The notes under the pieces were generated by a model. That model saw only the letters and a list, made by a program, of their open reading frames with translations. It was not told where the DNA came from and made no database searches. A program made the translations under genes and the position numbers. Below, piece by piece: positions 34,656 through 44,682 of a DNA stretch of 64,000 nucleotides; the first letter of the stretch is position 1; every line of letters starts with the position of its first letter. Origin of the DNA: Tolypocladium sp. Sup5 PDA-1 (taxonomy: Eukaryota > Ascomycota > Sordariomycetes > Hypocreales > Ophiocordycipitaceae); assembly GCA_000750105.3 (NCBI GenBank), contig JPHH03000046.1, positions 124,001-188,000 of the forward strand, read 5' to 3'.

Positions 34656-36625
34656 TCATACATCGGTCGACGCCGCCTCTGGGCCGGCCTGGGGTGGGTA
34701 GAATACTTCCTCGAAACGGCGGGCAGCTGCGATTACGATCAGCAGAGTTCCGTTTCCTGCGAACAGTCGAGGACAGGGTACTCCAGTCCTTACCTTCTTC
34801 GCTGATAAAGTTAATCTCGAACGCCCCGACGGCTCCGCGACGCTGGTTCTGCTGCCGGTATTGGCGGCAAAACACATACAGCTGGACGTCGGCAAGGCGG
34901 ACCCTGTGGCGAGACACACGCTTAAGCCAGGTTGGCGAAGCCGATTGATGGGTCACTGTCGCCAGCAGTGAGCATCAGGTTAAAACGCGGACGGGCACTG
35001 GGGCGGAACAAACCAAAAGCAGTCCAGACCGGGCACTGGCGAAGCTCGCCATCCCAAACAGCGGCGTGGAGGCGAAGTGCTCTCGTTGCGCTATCCTCGT
35101 ATACAATGAGAGAGTGATTGAACCCATCGTCAAAGACGCGCCTACCACTTGTTAGATATGTTGCTGGATTCAAGATCACTGACATGGCCATACGCTTGGA
35201 AGAGCTTGCGTTCCCCGTCAAGAGCGTACTCTTCGGGGCCGAGCCGAACAGTGAGCCTGTTTCGGGCTTTCAAGGAGAGAAATGTAGCGTGCATAAGGAT
35301 AAGCTCTTTCCGGGTGCATGTTAGCTTTGACCCCTGGACAGAGAGAGAGAGGCCTGGCGCCTCATGGGGCTGGTAGAGACATCAGCTATCGAGCCGCAGT
35401 GCTAGACCTACCTTCCCAAGTCATGAAATAGAGAACTGCCCAAGTCTTTGAGCGCCTGTCCGTGCGGCTCCACCGCTTGAGCTGCAGTGAGCTCCCATCT
35501 CTCTCGATGCAAAGCTCATGGGCACCACGCACAGAAAACCAGGGAGTGCCTTGGTCGAATATCCTCAACAGCAGATAGGGTGACTTGTCAATCCCGTTTC
35601 GGTAAACTGTCAAGGAAATTTGATCGTCGTTAAAAGATCTGTCGCTGTTAGGTACGCTTCACAACTGCGCCAGAGAGGCCAAGGCTATACCGTCGAAATA
35701 GAATCTTTGAGTTGATTGGGATATCCAGATGCCCCCACGGGTGATGCGGGCCAAAAGACTTTGATCTGTAGATACGAGTTAAATACGTAGTGTTTTACCG
35801 TCCACCGGGGACATACAGTTGATGGCGCCCAAGAGCTGTCCGAGACGGCAGGGGGAGGGAGAAGATGTTCTCCGCCCAGGATACTGTCTGTGGTGTCTTG
35901 TAAGGAAATGAGCGCAGCCGAAGTTTGCAGTTGGGAACTCACTGGATCCGAATTCGGGGATGGCAAGCTATCGTAGCGGACAAGAGGTCCAACTTGTATG
36001 GGAGGGGGTGCTGGGCGAGCCACGTTAACCCAGTGTCTGCTCTTCGAGAGCCAGGGCCAGACTTACGAATGCCCCTTGCTTGTCGTAGCTGCATGATCTG
36101 GCGGCGAAGCTTCTCCAGCATGTTGAGGTCGAAGTTTGGCGACCTAACCAAAGGGTTAAAACCAGCGTGATATCCCTTTTGGGGGCAAGACTACCTGATC
36201 AGCAAGTCCCGCAAGGAGCTGAGGTACTGATTGTAGGCCATGAACCGACCAGGGAGGGAGAGACCTCCAGCCTCGTTTGTCATCGTATGGTACATGTGCC
36301 GCCACCGGTTGAGCTTTTGCCGCGTTCGATCTTCATAGTGGGCAGTGATGTCTCTCAAGGATCGCGAGAGACATGGCAGTACGATGTTTAGAGGATTCAG
36401 AATCAACGGAACACGGTCCTTGTGAACTTGGGAAAGGTCTGCGAGTTCGCGAAGAATCCGGCTGCCAGTTTTGATCTCTGCAATGACTGCAGTCAAATGG
36501 GGGTTGCTGAGCTCGTTCAACGCATTGCGCCAACCTTCGAGTTGGTACCAGACAACGTCGGATCTCTCTGCCTCTAGACAGCAACCTCGGAGCAAGTGTA
36601 CGTCGATTTGGCTAGTTAGCTCCAT
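34656..36625 (-). CDS. conserved fungal protein of unknown function, ten exons
   Basis: Ten exons read by hand: 36625-36195, 36143-36067, 36010-35943, 35887-35817, 35765-35691, 35638-35412, 35305-35194, 35141-35014, 34955-34794 and 34726-34656, total 1422 nt and 473 residues, frame kept at all nine junctions. Donors are GTAGTC, GTAAGT, GTGAGT, GTATGT, GTATAG, GTAGGT, GTATGG, GTTTGT and GTAAGG. The N-terminal 170 residues look all-helical (VVWYQLEGWRNALNELS, VLPCLSRSLRDITAHYEDR). From about 210 on it is beta-rich with repeated aromatic strands (PYLLLRIFDQGTPWF, LRLHAAVWDGELRQCPVW) and ends with an EEAARRFEEVFYP helix; this could be one or two PH-like folds, which is inference. The intron density is far above that of its neighbours. 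The pattern is familiar from other filamentous fungi, but I know no function. Additional upstream exons are possible. Confidence 0.75.
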
Positions 36626-38333
36626 AGCGTCACATAGGCCGGGCTCCCTAGCACGTAGCTCGGCTCAGAGAGTCATGTTCGAAAGCTCGGGTCCGGTAAC
36701 GACTTCGCAATGGGCAATGGATCCGTTGACGCGCCCATGGTCCTCTCGAGAGCATGTCCTGCCGGCACCTACGCGGCGCGACGATTGTTCCAGAACGAAC
36801 TGCGGCGAGGTTCCCCAGAGCTAGAGCTACCGTCAGGGTTTCAATTGGATTGCCGTGCTGATAGAGACTGGTCAAGAAGCAAGCGACAGAGCCGCGTGGT
36901 TAAAAATCGTTGCATGCTCCGACGGCTGGCAGGACGGACAATTATGCCACTCCAATGGGCGGGGACCAGCAGGCCTGCAGAGTCGATTCAGGAAAGGGTT
37001 AGAGCACCTGCAGGCGTCGTGCGCTGACAACTCAGACAAGGTTTTATTGATGAGCACCACGGACAAGAGACCAGTCCGTCCGTGTGATCCCAAGCGTGCG
37101 GTGCGATCATGCCATAAAGCCTGCTCGGGCGTCTGCGTGTCTGAGGAGAATTGCGTCCATTGGGTATGAGCGAGGGTGGTATTGGTATTGTGTGAGGCCG
37201 CAACGCTGTCAAGCGTAAGCACGTCCCAGACTCTAGCACGACGACGGTGTCGTACAGATAAAGCAGCTTCCTCTCACTCGTGACAGCCCACTTGGGTGCG
37301 GAAGCGCATTCGCATCATTCGCGGCGGTGTGTTCGCACGGGGTAGGTCTGGCAGCAGCGGGAGCTTCTCACAGACTGCCACGAAAGCAAGCGTCATGTCG
37401 ACTTGGCTCGACCCCAAACGGCTCGACGCATGGGAGTGGACGCCGGTGGAAGTACGGCCGGGGCTAGACTGGAGCGACGGCACTTGCATAATGCATCTGA
37501 TGCAGCAATGGCGACCGGATCATGGATCGTGGCGGCCCGGTCGTGGCATGACGGTCGAATACCGTGATTCTCAGCTTTGTTGCTTGCGCTGGGGGTTGGA
37601 GCACACGCATACTGGTCGCTGATTGTTCGTCGCCGACGAGGACCGCATGAAGAGTGCCGTGCTGCCGTGTTGCAGAGCCGCATGATCTGAGTGAACGTGC
37701 CCGTACCCCTGAAGCGCCCAAACTCGGTGTTCACCAGGGCATCCATTGGCGTTGGAGACTGTCTGTCTGCCGAGGCACCACACCACGTACTTGTATTGGC
37801 GAGGAACGAGGAACTACCTATGTAAGCGGCAAGGCATCCAGGCATCCTCAGGCCACAGGCGTGGCATACTGTAGTCACATGCCTCGTCACCTGCTCACCG
37901 TGCTGCCCTTGGAAGGATGCACACGGGAAAGGTGTGCCCTGAGGTCCGAAGAGACACACGGAAGCCTTGCCAGCGACCAACACAACCGGTTGTGACGCCT
38001 GGAGAGTAGCACACCGGGCAATAGTGTGGAGAAATAAATGGCTTCAAATAGTTGTACATGTATTCTCAATTCATAGTCTCGCGGCTCTAAGATGATCATG
38101 ATCAAGGCGGCTCACGAGAACTAGCGACTGAGAGTATGGCCCGCAGCAGCTCTATCGGCCGCTATCGAGATCACAAAACCACTGTTGAGACCCAGTTCCA
38201 TTGATTTCCGGCACCTAAAAAGCAAAAGCACGTATCCCGTCCCGCAGTCATACAACACCGCCCTGCCCAAAACACACAAGGGAAAAGCTAAGGGCACCAA
38301 CTCAGGCCAGACAGTACGACCCTAGTTGGTTGC
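36626..38333. other. intergenic, no gene recognised
   Basis: 1.7 kb between two minus-strand genes. Several open frames overlap here (for example 37393-37983 minus) but none has a motif or plausible spliced extension. Confidence 0.45.
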
Positions 38334-38779
38334 TTAGGAGGACTCCTCAGCCTCAGCCTGTGAGACGTATTAGCTTTCATCGTCAAACATGAGTGTGAGT
38401 AGAGCGTGGCGTTCCTACGTTGTAAGCCTGCTTCTCGTCCTCGTATCGCTTCTTGTCGGTAGCAGCCTTGGCCTCATAGGGAGTGCGCTGCTTGTCGTTG
38501 AGGGCCTTCCAGCGCTCACCCAGGATCTTGCCGACCTGGCCGAAGGAAATGCCGGGGTTCTCCTCACGGACGTTCTCGCGCTGCTCGTTCGCGAAGAACA
38601 TGTAGGCGGAGAGGCCACGCTTGGGGGCGTTGGGGTCTGCTGCTGTCAGAAAATGGACTCGGGTCAAACAGGTTGGGGCGACGCAAGATGCGACAAGCCC
38701 GTAGGGGGAGATTACCCTTACCCTTCTTGCCGCGCTTCTTCACCTCCTTACCACGCTTACCAGCTGCGGCCTTAGGCAT
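38334..38779 (-). CDS. NHP6: HMG-box chromatin protein Nhp6
   Basis: Three exons: 38779-38722, 38639-38419 and 38357-38334, giving about 100 residues. The N-terminus MPKAAAGKRGKEVKKRGKK is basic. A single HMG box runs from DPNAPKRGLSAYMFFANEQR to RTPYEAKAATDKKRYEDEKQ, followed by the acidic tail AEAEESS from the last exon. Nhp6 bends DNA without sequence specificity and assists FACT, nucleosome remodelling and Pol II/III transcription. The first junction is ambiguous: two consecutive donors (GTAAGG at 38721, GTAATC at 38715) are six bases apart in the same phase, and the acceptor reads CAGCAGCAG, so products differ by a few residues (for instance KKDPN, KKADPN or KKGKDPN). A probable intron also lies in the 5' untranslated region (39080-38791). 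Confidence 0.93.
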
Positions 38780-38790
38780 CTTGAATGTGA

Positions 38791-39080
38791 CTGCGGTGCG
38801 TTGTCAGCAATTGGACTTGCAGGTGGTTGAGAAATTGTGCAGAGTAGGGTGCAAAGTGGTGGGAGTTGGGCAAGTAATGTGGGTGTGGTGGTGGTGGCAG
38901 CATGCGCACGCGATGGAAGAGGTGCGCGACGTGAAGCGCGACAGAGACAGGTGAATGAGTTTGGTGTAAGTGGATGTGGTGTTGAGTGTGAAGGTGAGCG
39001 ACAGAGGCAATTGAACGCGCCGTCGCGCCTGGGTCGCGATCTGAAGCTCGAAAAGAGTGCGAATGAGCGCGTCTACATAC
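38791..39080 (-). other. probable intron in the NHP6 5' untranslated region
   Basis: On the minus strand CCAAG precedes a consensus donor GTATGT at 39080, and a CTGAC branch point with acceptor CCGCAG ends at 38791, eleven bases before the NHP6 ATG. The 290-nt size is larger than the coding introns here. Inferred from splice signals only. Confidence 0.45.
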
Positions 39081-39560
39081 CTTGGAAGAGTTTTTAAGAG
39101 GATATGAAGACGGTGCTGAAACCGTGGTCTGCGATGTGCGAAAGCTGGTCAGCGGTTTGATGATGCGAGGATGCGCGCGCCAACGGTCAGAGAAGCCGTT
39201 GACGAGATGAGGATGCAGCAGCAACCAAAGTGCAATTGCACCACGATGCACGATGCGTCAAGCTCTCGACGCAGAATTGGGCTCAAAACGGACCAAAAAA
39301 GGCCGCGGCGAGAGAAAAAGCAGAGGGCAAGTTGCGCGACGACAGTGCAGTGCTGGTGACCTGGGATTGGAGGCGACGCAGGGCAAAGACGAGGTACTCA
39401 CCAGAGGCGCGTGTTGTGTTGCGAGGCAAACGCGGTGCGGTTTGTATGGAAGGATTTGGGTGGGAGAATTTGTATGGGAGAAGAGAGAGAGGAGAGCGTA
39501 GTATGGGGGGAGGGCCAAGCAGCCTTTTTACTATGGGCGAGTGATTGCGGGCGCGAAAGC

Positions 39561-39598
39561 GGGTGCGGGTGCGGGTGCGTGTGCGTGTGTGGGTGGAG
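39561..39598. repeat. GGGTGC/GTGTGC simple repeat
   Basis: GGGTGC units grading into GTGCGTGTGTGGGTGG, upstream of NHP6. Confidence 0.8.
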
Positions 39599-39708
39599 GA
39601 ACGCGGCCGACCACTGCCCCAGCCATGGATGAACAGGTACCTGCACATCGCCAGCCCATCGAGGCCAGCCCAGCCCAGTCAACAAGTTACAAGTCCACCA
39701 CCTCCCTG

Positions 39709-39741
39709 CCAGCCCAGCCAGCCCAGCCAGCCCAGCCCAGC
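39709..39741. repeat. AGCCC-type simple repeat
   Basis: Imperfect repeats of CAGCCCAGC, about seven AGCCC-like units in a row. Confidence 0.8.
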
Positions 39742-41298
39742 AACTGGTGCTGCTGTTACTGGTACCGGTGCTGCTGCTACCACCACATCTCACACCTCGC
39801 GCTGTCGCACGCCTCACATCTACGAGTACACATCCTCCCGAGGACTGACAAGACACGGTACGGTTTGCTTGATGATGCTGGCGGGATGCTGCCTGGGCCC
39901 TCTTCGCAGCGCCTGCCGTTGCTTCTTTCTGCAAGGTACGGACTACCTACCCCGTATGTATCTGAGCTCCCTAGATTCTTCCTTCCCTCTTCCCTTCTCG
40001 CCCTTGTAGTCGGCACATGTGGTGCTCAGCTGCGTGTACTTCGTACTTTGCGCTTCGTGCCAACCTGTACTCCTCCCCTCTCCCTCCTCTCATTTCTGCG
40101 GTGCTAGTCGCTTCGGTGGTGACTTGGACTGGGGGGGCAACTGTGACGCTGCCCAGTGAGTGGCTTCTCCCGTTTGCCCCGTCAACGCGCGACGGGTGTT
40201 ATTGCGCGGTACTGTACAGGTACATGCTCAGCACCAGCCGTCTCGCCGAGGTACAGTACAAAGGCGTTGTACCGTGATGAGTTTTACTGAAATCGCACTG
40301 TATACATGCCACGCTCAGAGCTGGCGCCTGCCCGCCACCTCCGTCTTCCGTCTGCGACGCTCCTGGCTCCTGGTCCTGCTCGGAGCTTTTCGAGGTAGCG
40401 AGGTGCCTCTAAACCTCCCGTCCATCGAGAGAGCGACCGTTCCATCGTCAACTGCCCGCAACTGCAACGAGCAGCTGTGGGCAAAACGCACGCGCATACC
40501 ACCCAACGACGCGCATTTTTTACCATCACATATGGCAGCTCCTCTATCAACAAGGCGAATTACTACTCTTCTGTGTCGTGTCTCAATGTGTAGGAGTACT
40601 CGTGCTACGCGGGTTACTGGGCAGTACCGGAGCTTGGCGATCATCAGCCTGCTGCCCCATACCTCCCTCTCACAGTCGCAGTTAGCTTGCATGTCTGTCT
40701 GGGCCCTTTCCTGGGCATCCTCTTCGCTACCCCCAGCAGCGCGTCGCTACTCGCCCGCCGTCTTACACAAAGGGGCCTGAGTAAATTCGCTTCAAAAGGT
40801 ACTGTACAACTCGCGGTAGCTGTACTCGCTGATAATGCTACGAGATACGCAGCAGGGAGTCTCAGCTCGGGGCACATGTCGGATCCAGTAGGTCAGTGAA
40901 TTATTTTGCTCGCTCTGCCGCGCCGCAAACATGTTCCCTTGGCTCCGTTGGGGAGCATCCTGGCTCGAGTTTAGCTGCGCTTATAATTCAACTAGCCTGA
41001 GCCTCTCATCCTGGCCGACTCAGTCGTGCTGTACGGCTACTCGTTGCCCAGTACGAGTACCAGCTTGTTAGGTTTCACAGACTGGCGTGACTATACGACA
41101 TGCGGACTCTCGGAGCCTGCTTCGGCCAAACACACGGTCAACAGAGAGTCGTACCGCACCGTATTACTCTCAGCCATCAGATCTGCAGGGACGCTATTGT
41201 CCTTGTGGCTTATACCTGTACGGCCCAATTTTGCATGGCGATTAGCTGTGTTTTACTCTCCTTTCCTGCCGCGTGCCTCTCTCCGTTTTCCTTTTCAT

Positions 41299-41343
41299 GT
41301 ACGGACTACGAAGCACGGAGTATCCCGTACGTACGCGAAGTAC
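41299..41343. repeat. dispersed motif cluster
   Basis: TGTACGGACTACGAAGCACG then CGTACGTACGCGAAGTAC: several degenerate half-units within 45 bases. Confidence 0.55.
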
Positions 41344-43039
41344 ACACGCAAACGAGGCAGTATTCCATGCCATCCTCAAGCGAGCCAGAGGGAGATGCCG
41401 TGTCACATCGCGGGCACTGGCTCTCTGTCCCTAAGACAGCAAATGGGCCAAGAGGATACAAGCTGCATATCCCGCCTGCTTCGAGCAACCTTGGGCGAGC
41501 AGAAATACTCCCAGGGAACAATCGATGCACCATGTTCCCTGAATGCTCTCGGATCGCTGGGCTTTCCCTTGGACCACCACCACCAACAGCGAGACTCGTG
41601 TGGCTGGGCTGATGGAGGTGGGAAACGGAGCATTCGGTCGGGCCTCTTGAGCTCTGCTCCCCAGCGACGGGCTAGTCGCACTGAGCGGGGTACTTGGAGT
41701 CTCGCATGACGAAATGTACCGTCATACGACTTTTCCAAGTACTGGTACATGACCGCTGGGTACCTAGCGCGCTCCGCTCCGACGGCCCCGGCATTAGGTG
41801 CTTCCGCTTTCATAACACCAACTTCCAAGCTGACGCACAAGCAGAAACCCGTGCTGCCATGCACCAAGGCGAGCGTGGACGGAGCTTCTGGCAAGAAAGT
41901 TTCAATCTTGACGAGTGCTGGCCAGGCTCAACAACTCTGATCCCGTCAACGGAAGCCCGAGGAGGCTCATATGTACTGGCAACATGGGCAAGGGCGGCGG
42001 AAGTAAAAAGCAATTGCTGGCAACTCGTTACTGGTATGGCTGACACAACGCGGGCGGATATCTCAGGAGACAGACAGAGGCCACCCTCCTCATCAGCGGT
42101 ACCAGGAGTCGGGGGCAGGAGTCGGGGGCCACGGCTAGCTGCAATGCGCCCCCTTGCTCTGTCGGCTCGCTGCTGCACCTCACACTGCTCGGCTGGGACA
42201 AGCAGCGCACGCGGAAGAACCCAGGCGCCAATGCTTGCTGGCGCTGGGGGCGCGAGTTGTGTCGGGTGGGTGTGCGTCCCTTGTCTCCCGCACCATTCCT
42301 TCCAGGCGCTGCCAGCACAAGGCCCATGGCACAGGTACACGCAGCGACTTTGGGCGGGTACGTGACACACCAATTTTGGGTGGTCAGGTAGCGGCAGCTT
42401 ATGCTGATACTGTGCTGTACCTGACCGAGCCCTCCAGCTAGAAGCGGAAGCGGAGGGCAGGGAGGCTCTTCGTCTCTCTCGCTCTCCCCGCTTATTACTC
42501 GTAGCTAAACGGTCGCCCAGCAGGTCCACCCAACCTCCTCTGAGTCTGGCGAGAGATAAACACGGACGCTCAAACCCGCACATGCTGGCGCTTGCGCGCA
42601 CGGCTTGCGCGCGCGGCATTTTGCAGGCAGTCCCCAACGATTTTCATCCCTGCTGGCACATGCCATCCCGTGTGCTTCCGTCTTCTGAGCATTTCCATTT
42701 GGCTACCTGATCAATACTAAACGTCTTCTCGGACTATTGTAGCTCTTTTGGTGCGTAATTTCGCCAGCACCAGCCGCCTGGCAGCTGGTAGAGCTCGCGT
42801 GTGCCAAGCCATATCACGTGCATTCGCGGTGGTCATAGCTCCCTACATGTGCCAAGCTTTACCAATCGAGATGCTTGGCCCCTGGGCGGCTGGGGCCTGG
42901 GCGGCTGCCGGATGGGGATCTCGGCCGGGGCCGGCACTGTTAATCCGCCAACAGTGATGGACCAGCATTACGAACCGCTGCTGGCCCCGGCACAATGCAG
43001 CGTGCAGCGCGAGATGTGCGGGCTGAGTTGTGACGCGCA

Positions 43040-43062
43040 TGAGTACGGAGTACGGAGTACCG
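43040..43062. repeat. dispersed TACGGAGTAC motif, tandem copy
   Basis: GAGTACGGAGTACGGAGTAC: two overlapping full units, the same arrangement as at 18704-18733. A further AGTACTCCGT lies at 43109. Confidence 0.75.
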
Positions 43063-43231
43063 ACCTCGTGGTCTGCGGGCCCGGGCAGTCGGGTCACGGA
43101 GCGGCTAGTACTCCGTCGAGATGATGCTTGCTCCGGTTTCCTTGCTCACGAACTCCCGATGCGCTCTGGGGGACAGTACGAATATCAGGCAAGATATAGC
43201 AAGACGCCCTTTGACTAGTTACCCACAGCCA

Positions 43232-44061
43232 TTAGTCTTCGCTCTCTGGATCGAGCACAATGTCGCGCAGCTCGTCATCGCGCGCCCAGTCGACGCCGCT
43301 CCCCGAAACCACGCCGCTGGCTACGCCCTTCATGACCCTCCACCGCTGCCTGCTGGCTTTGACTTCGCCCTCTAGTCGCGTCACCTCGCTCTGTGTCCTG
43401 GGGTTGTCGAGGCGTCCGGATTGCCTCTGCTTGACCTTGTCGGCCAGGTCAAACAGCACCGCCGTCAGCTCGACGTTGTTGCGACTGACGCGTGTCGTCT
43501 CGGCCTGGGCCTCCGTTAATTCGCTGCGTAGCGCTCCCATGTCCGCGGCCTGCTTCGCGACGGAGATGGCTGCCTCATCTCGCCGTTCCACGTAGGGCAG
43601 GAGGTCGCTGGTATCACGTTAGTAAGAGTGCTGGGCTGGACGCGGTTTGAAGGTGATGACGTGCCGTTCTACGGGAGATGCGTCTGTGCCGTTATGGACG
43701 GCTTTGAGAATAGGGTTTGCGATCATGACGGCCTCTACCGCATCGTGTCGTAGCTTGAACATTGCCCTCGCGTCGAGGAGGTCCTTTTGTGTCTTTTCTG
43801 TGACTTCATCCCAGCCCTGTGTCCTTGCTGTGGCCGTATGAGCGCGAATGTCCGCGGGGTTCGTCGTCCAAGGTAGTTGGACGTTGGCCACGTACCTGAT
43901 TGATGCGACGCCTGCGCGTTGATGATGGAAATTTCTAGTCGCAGCTGTTGCAGAGTGTCGTACAGATCGAGGACTCGCTGCTCATCTGAGGAGAGCGGCA
44001 AACGAGACTCGGCGTCGTTGTCGTGGCCGTCCACCATGGTCTCATCCCGAGACCCGTCCAT
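43232..44061 (-). CDS. CENP-H/Fta3-like kinetochore protein
   Basis: Three exons: 44061-43896, 43827-43665 and 43607-43232, total 705 nt and 234 residues. Intron 1 is GTACGT...CCACAG. Intron 2 (43664-43608) has no usable GT donor in phase; the only frame-restoring solution is a GC donor (CG then GCACGT) with branch ACTAAC and acceptor CCAG, giving SPVERDLLPYVERRDEAA. The N-terminal half starts MDGSRDETMVDGHDND and has helical heptads (VLDLYDTLQQLRLEISII). The C-terminal conserved block is RQRWRVMKGVASGVVSGSGV then DWARDDELRDIVLDPE, typical of fungal CENP-H/Mcm16 proteins. These belong to the constitutive centromere-associated network (CENP-H/I/K) linking CENP-A chromatin to the outer kinetochore. 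It is divergent from ATG11. Confidence 0.82.
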
Positions 44062-44682
44062 CTTGACAGCCACCGTACGACTGCAGTGAGTAGGAAAATG
44101 AAGCTATAGAAAGATCTCGGTCGGCGTCTGAAGTTGCAAGATGCTCCGGCTTATCCACTGATCGCGACTTGTGGCGTGTGCGCCTGGGTGAGGTGGATCC
44201 CGGATGTGCAGTGTTGATCTCGACGTCAGCCACGTGTGGCTTTCGCGTCTGGGCCACCGCAGTGTCACAAGGCGCGAGAGAGCCTGAGAGGTCACACGGC
44301 AGCGAGTCCCACCAGCCAGCTGACGGGGCCATCCACCGCATCACGACACCCGACAGGACCCTTATTGCCTTATCAGTGCCTCAGAGTCCACTGTGACGGC
44401 ACCTGCTCAGTGGGTGGGCTGGCCTATTCAGTGCCACACAAGGCCTCGCCTCCGCCCAAGACGTGCAAGCCACCCCCGTGCCTGGCCGAATCTGGCGAGT
44501 GGAGTGCTGAAGCAGCGGGCGACATCAACGTAGGTAGTCCGTACCAGTATTAGGCATCCTCCAGGCCAAGCCTCGTCCTACAACAACATCAACACTAGCC
44601 TCCAGCTTGTTACGCGCTTCGTTCCACCGCCCCGCGCCGGCCGCCGCAGCGCCGTATTGTCCGTGACGGGAGATGTCTCGGG
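44062..44682. other. divergent promoter region between CENP-H gene and ATG11
   Basis: 621 bases. It contains CCACGTGTGG near 44231-44240, an E-box-like palindrome. No gene seen. Confidence 0.5.

Larger units (their letters stand above)
38780..43231. other. 4.45 kb gene-free region upstream of NHP6
   Basis: The longest stretch without a recognised gene. The left end is the NHP6 leader and promoter. Beyond about 39.6 kb both strands carry only short or motif-free frames (for example 41694-42365 plus, 41810-42637 minus). It contains GGGTGC and AGCCC simple repeats and several dispersed-motif copies (40048, 41299-41343, 43040-43062). I found no transposase, reverse transcriptase or long terminal repeat. 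Confidence 0.5.

Noticed and set aside
41694..42637. Overlapping open frames on both strands in the long gene-free region
   Set aside because: Neither strand shows motifs or a spliced structure; mutual overlap on opposite strands suggests chance.
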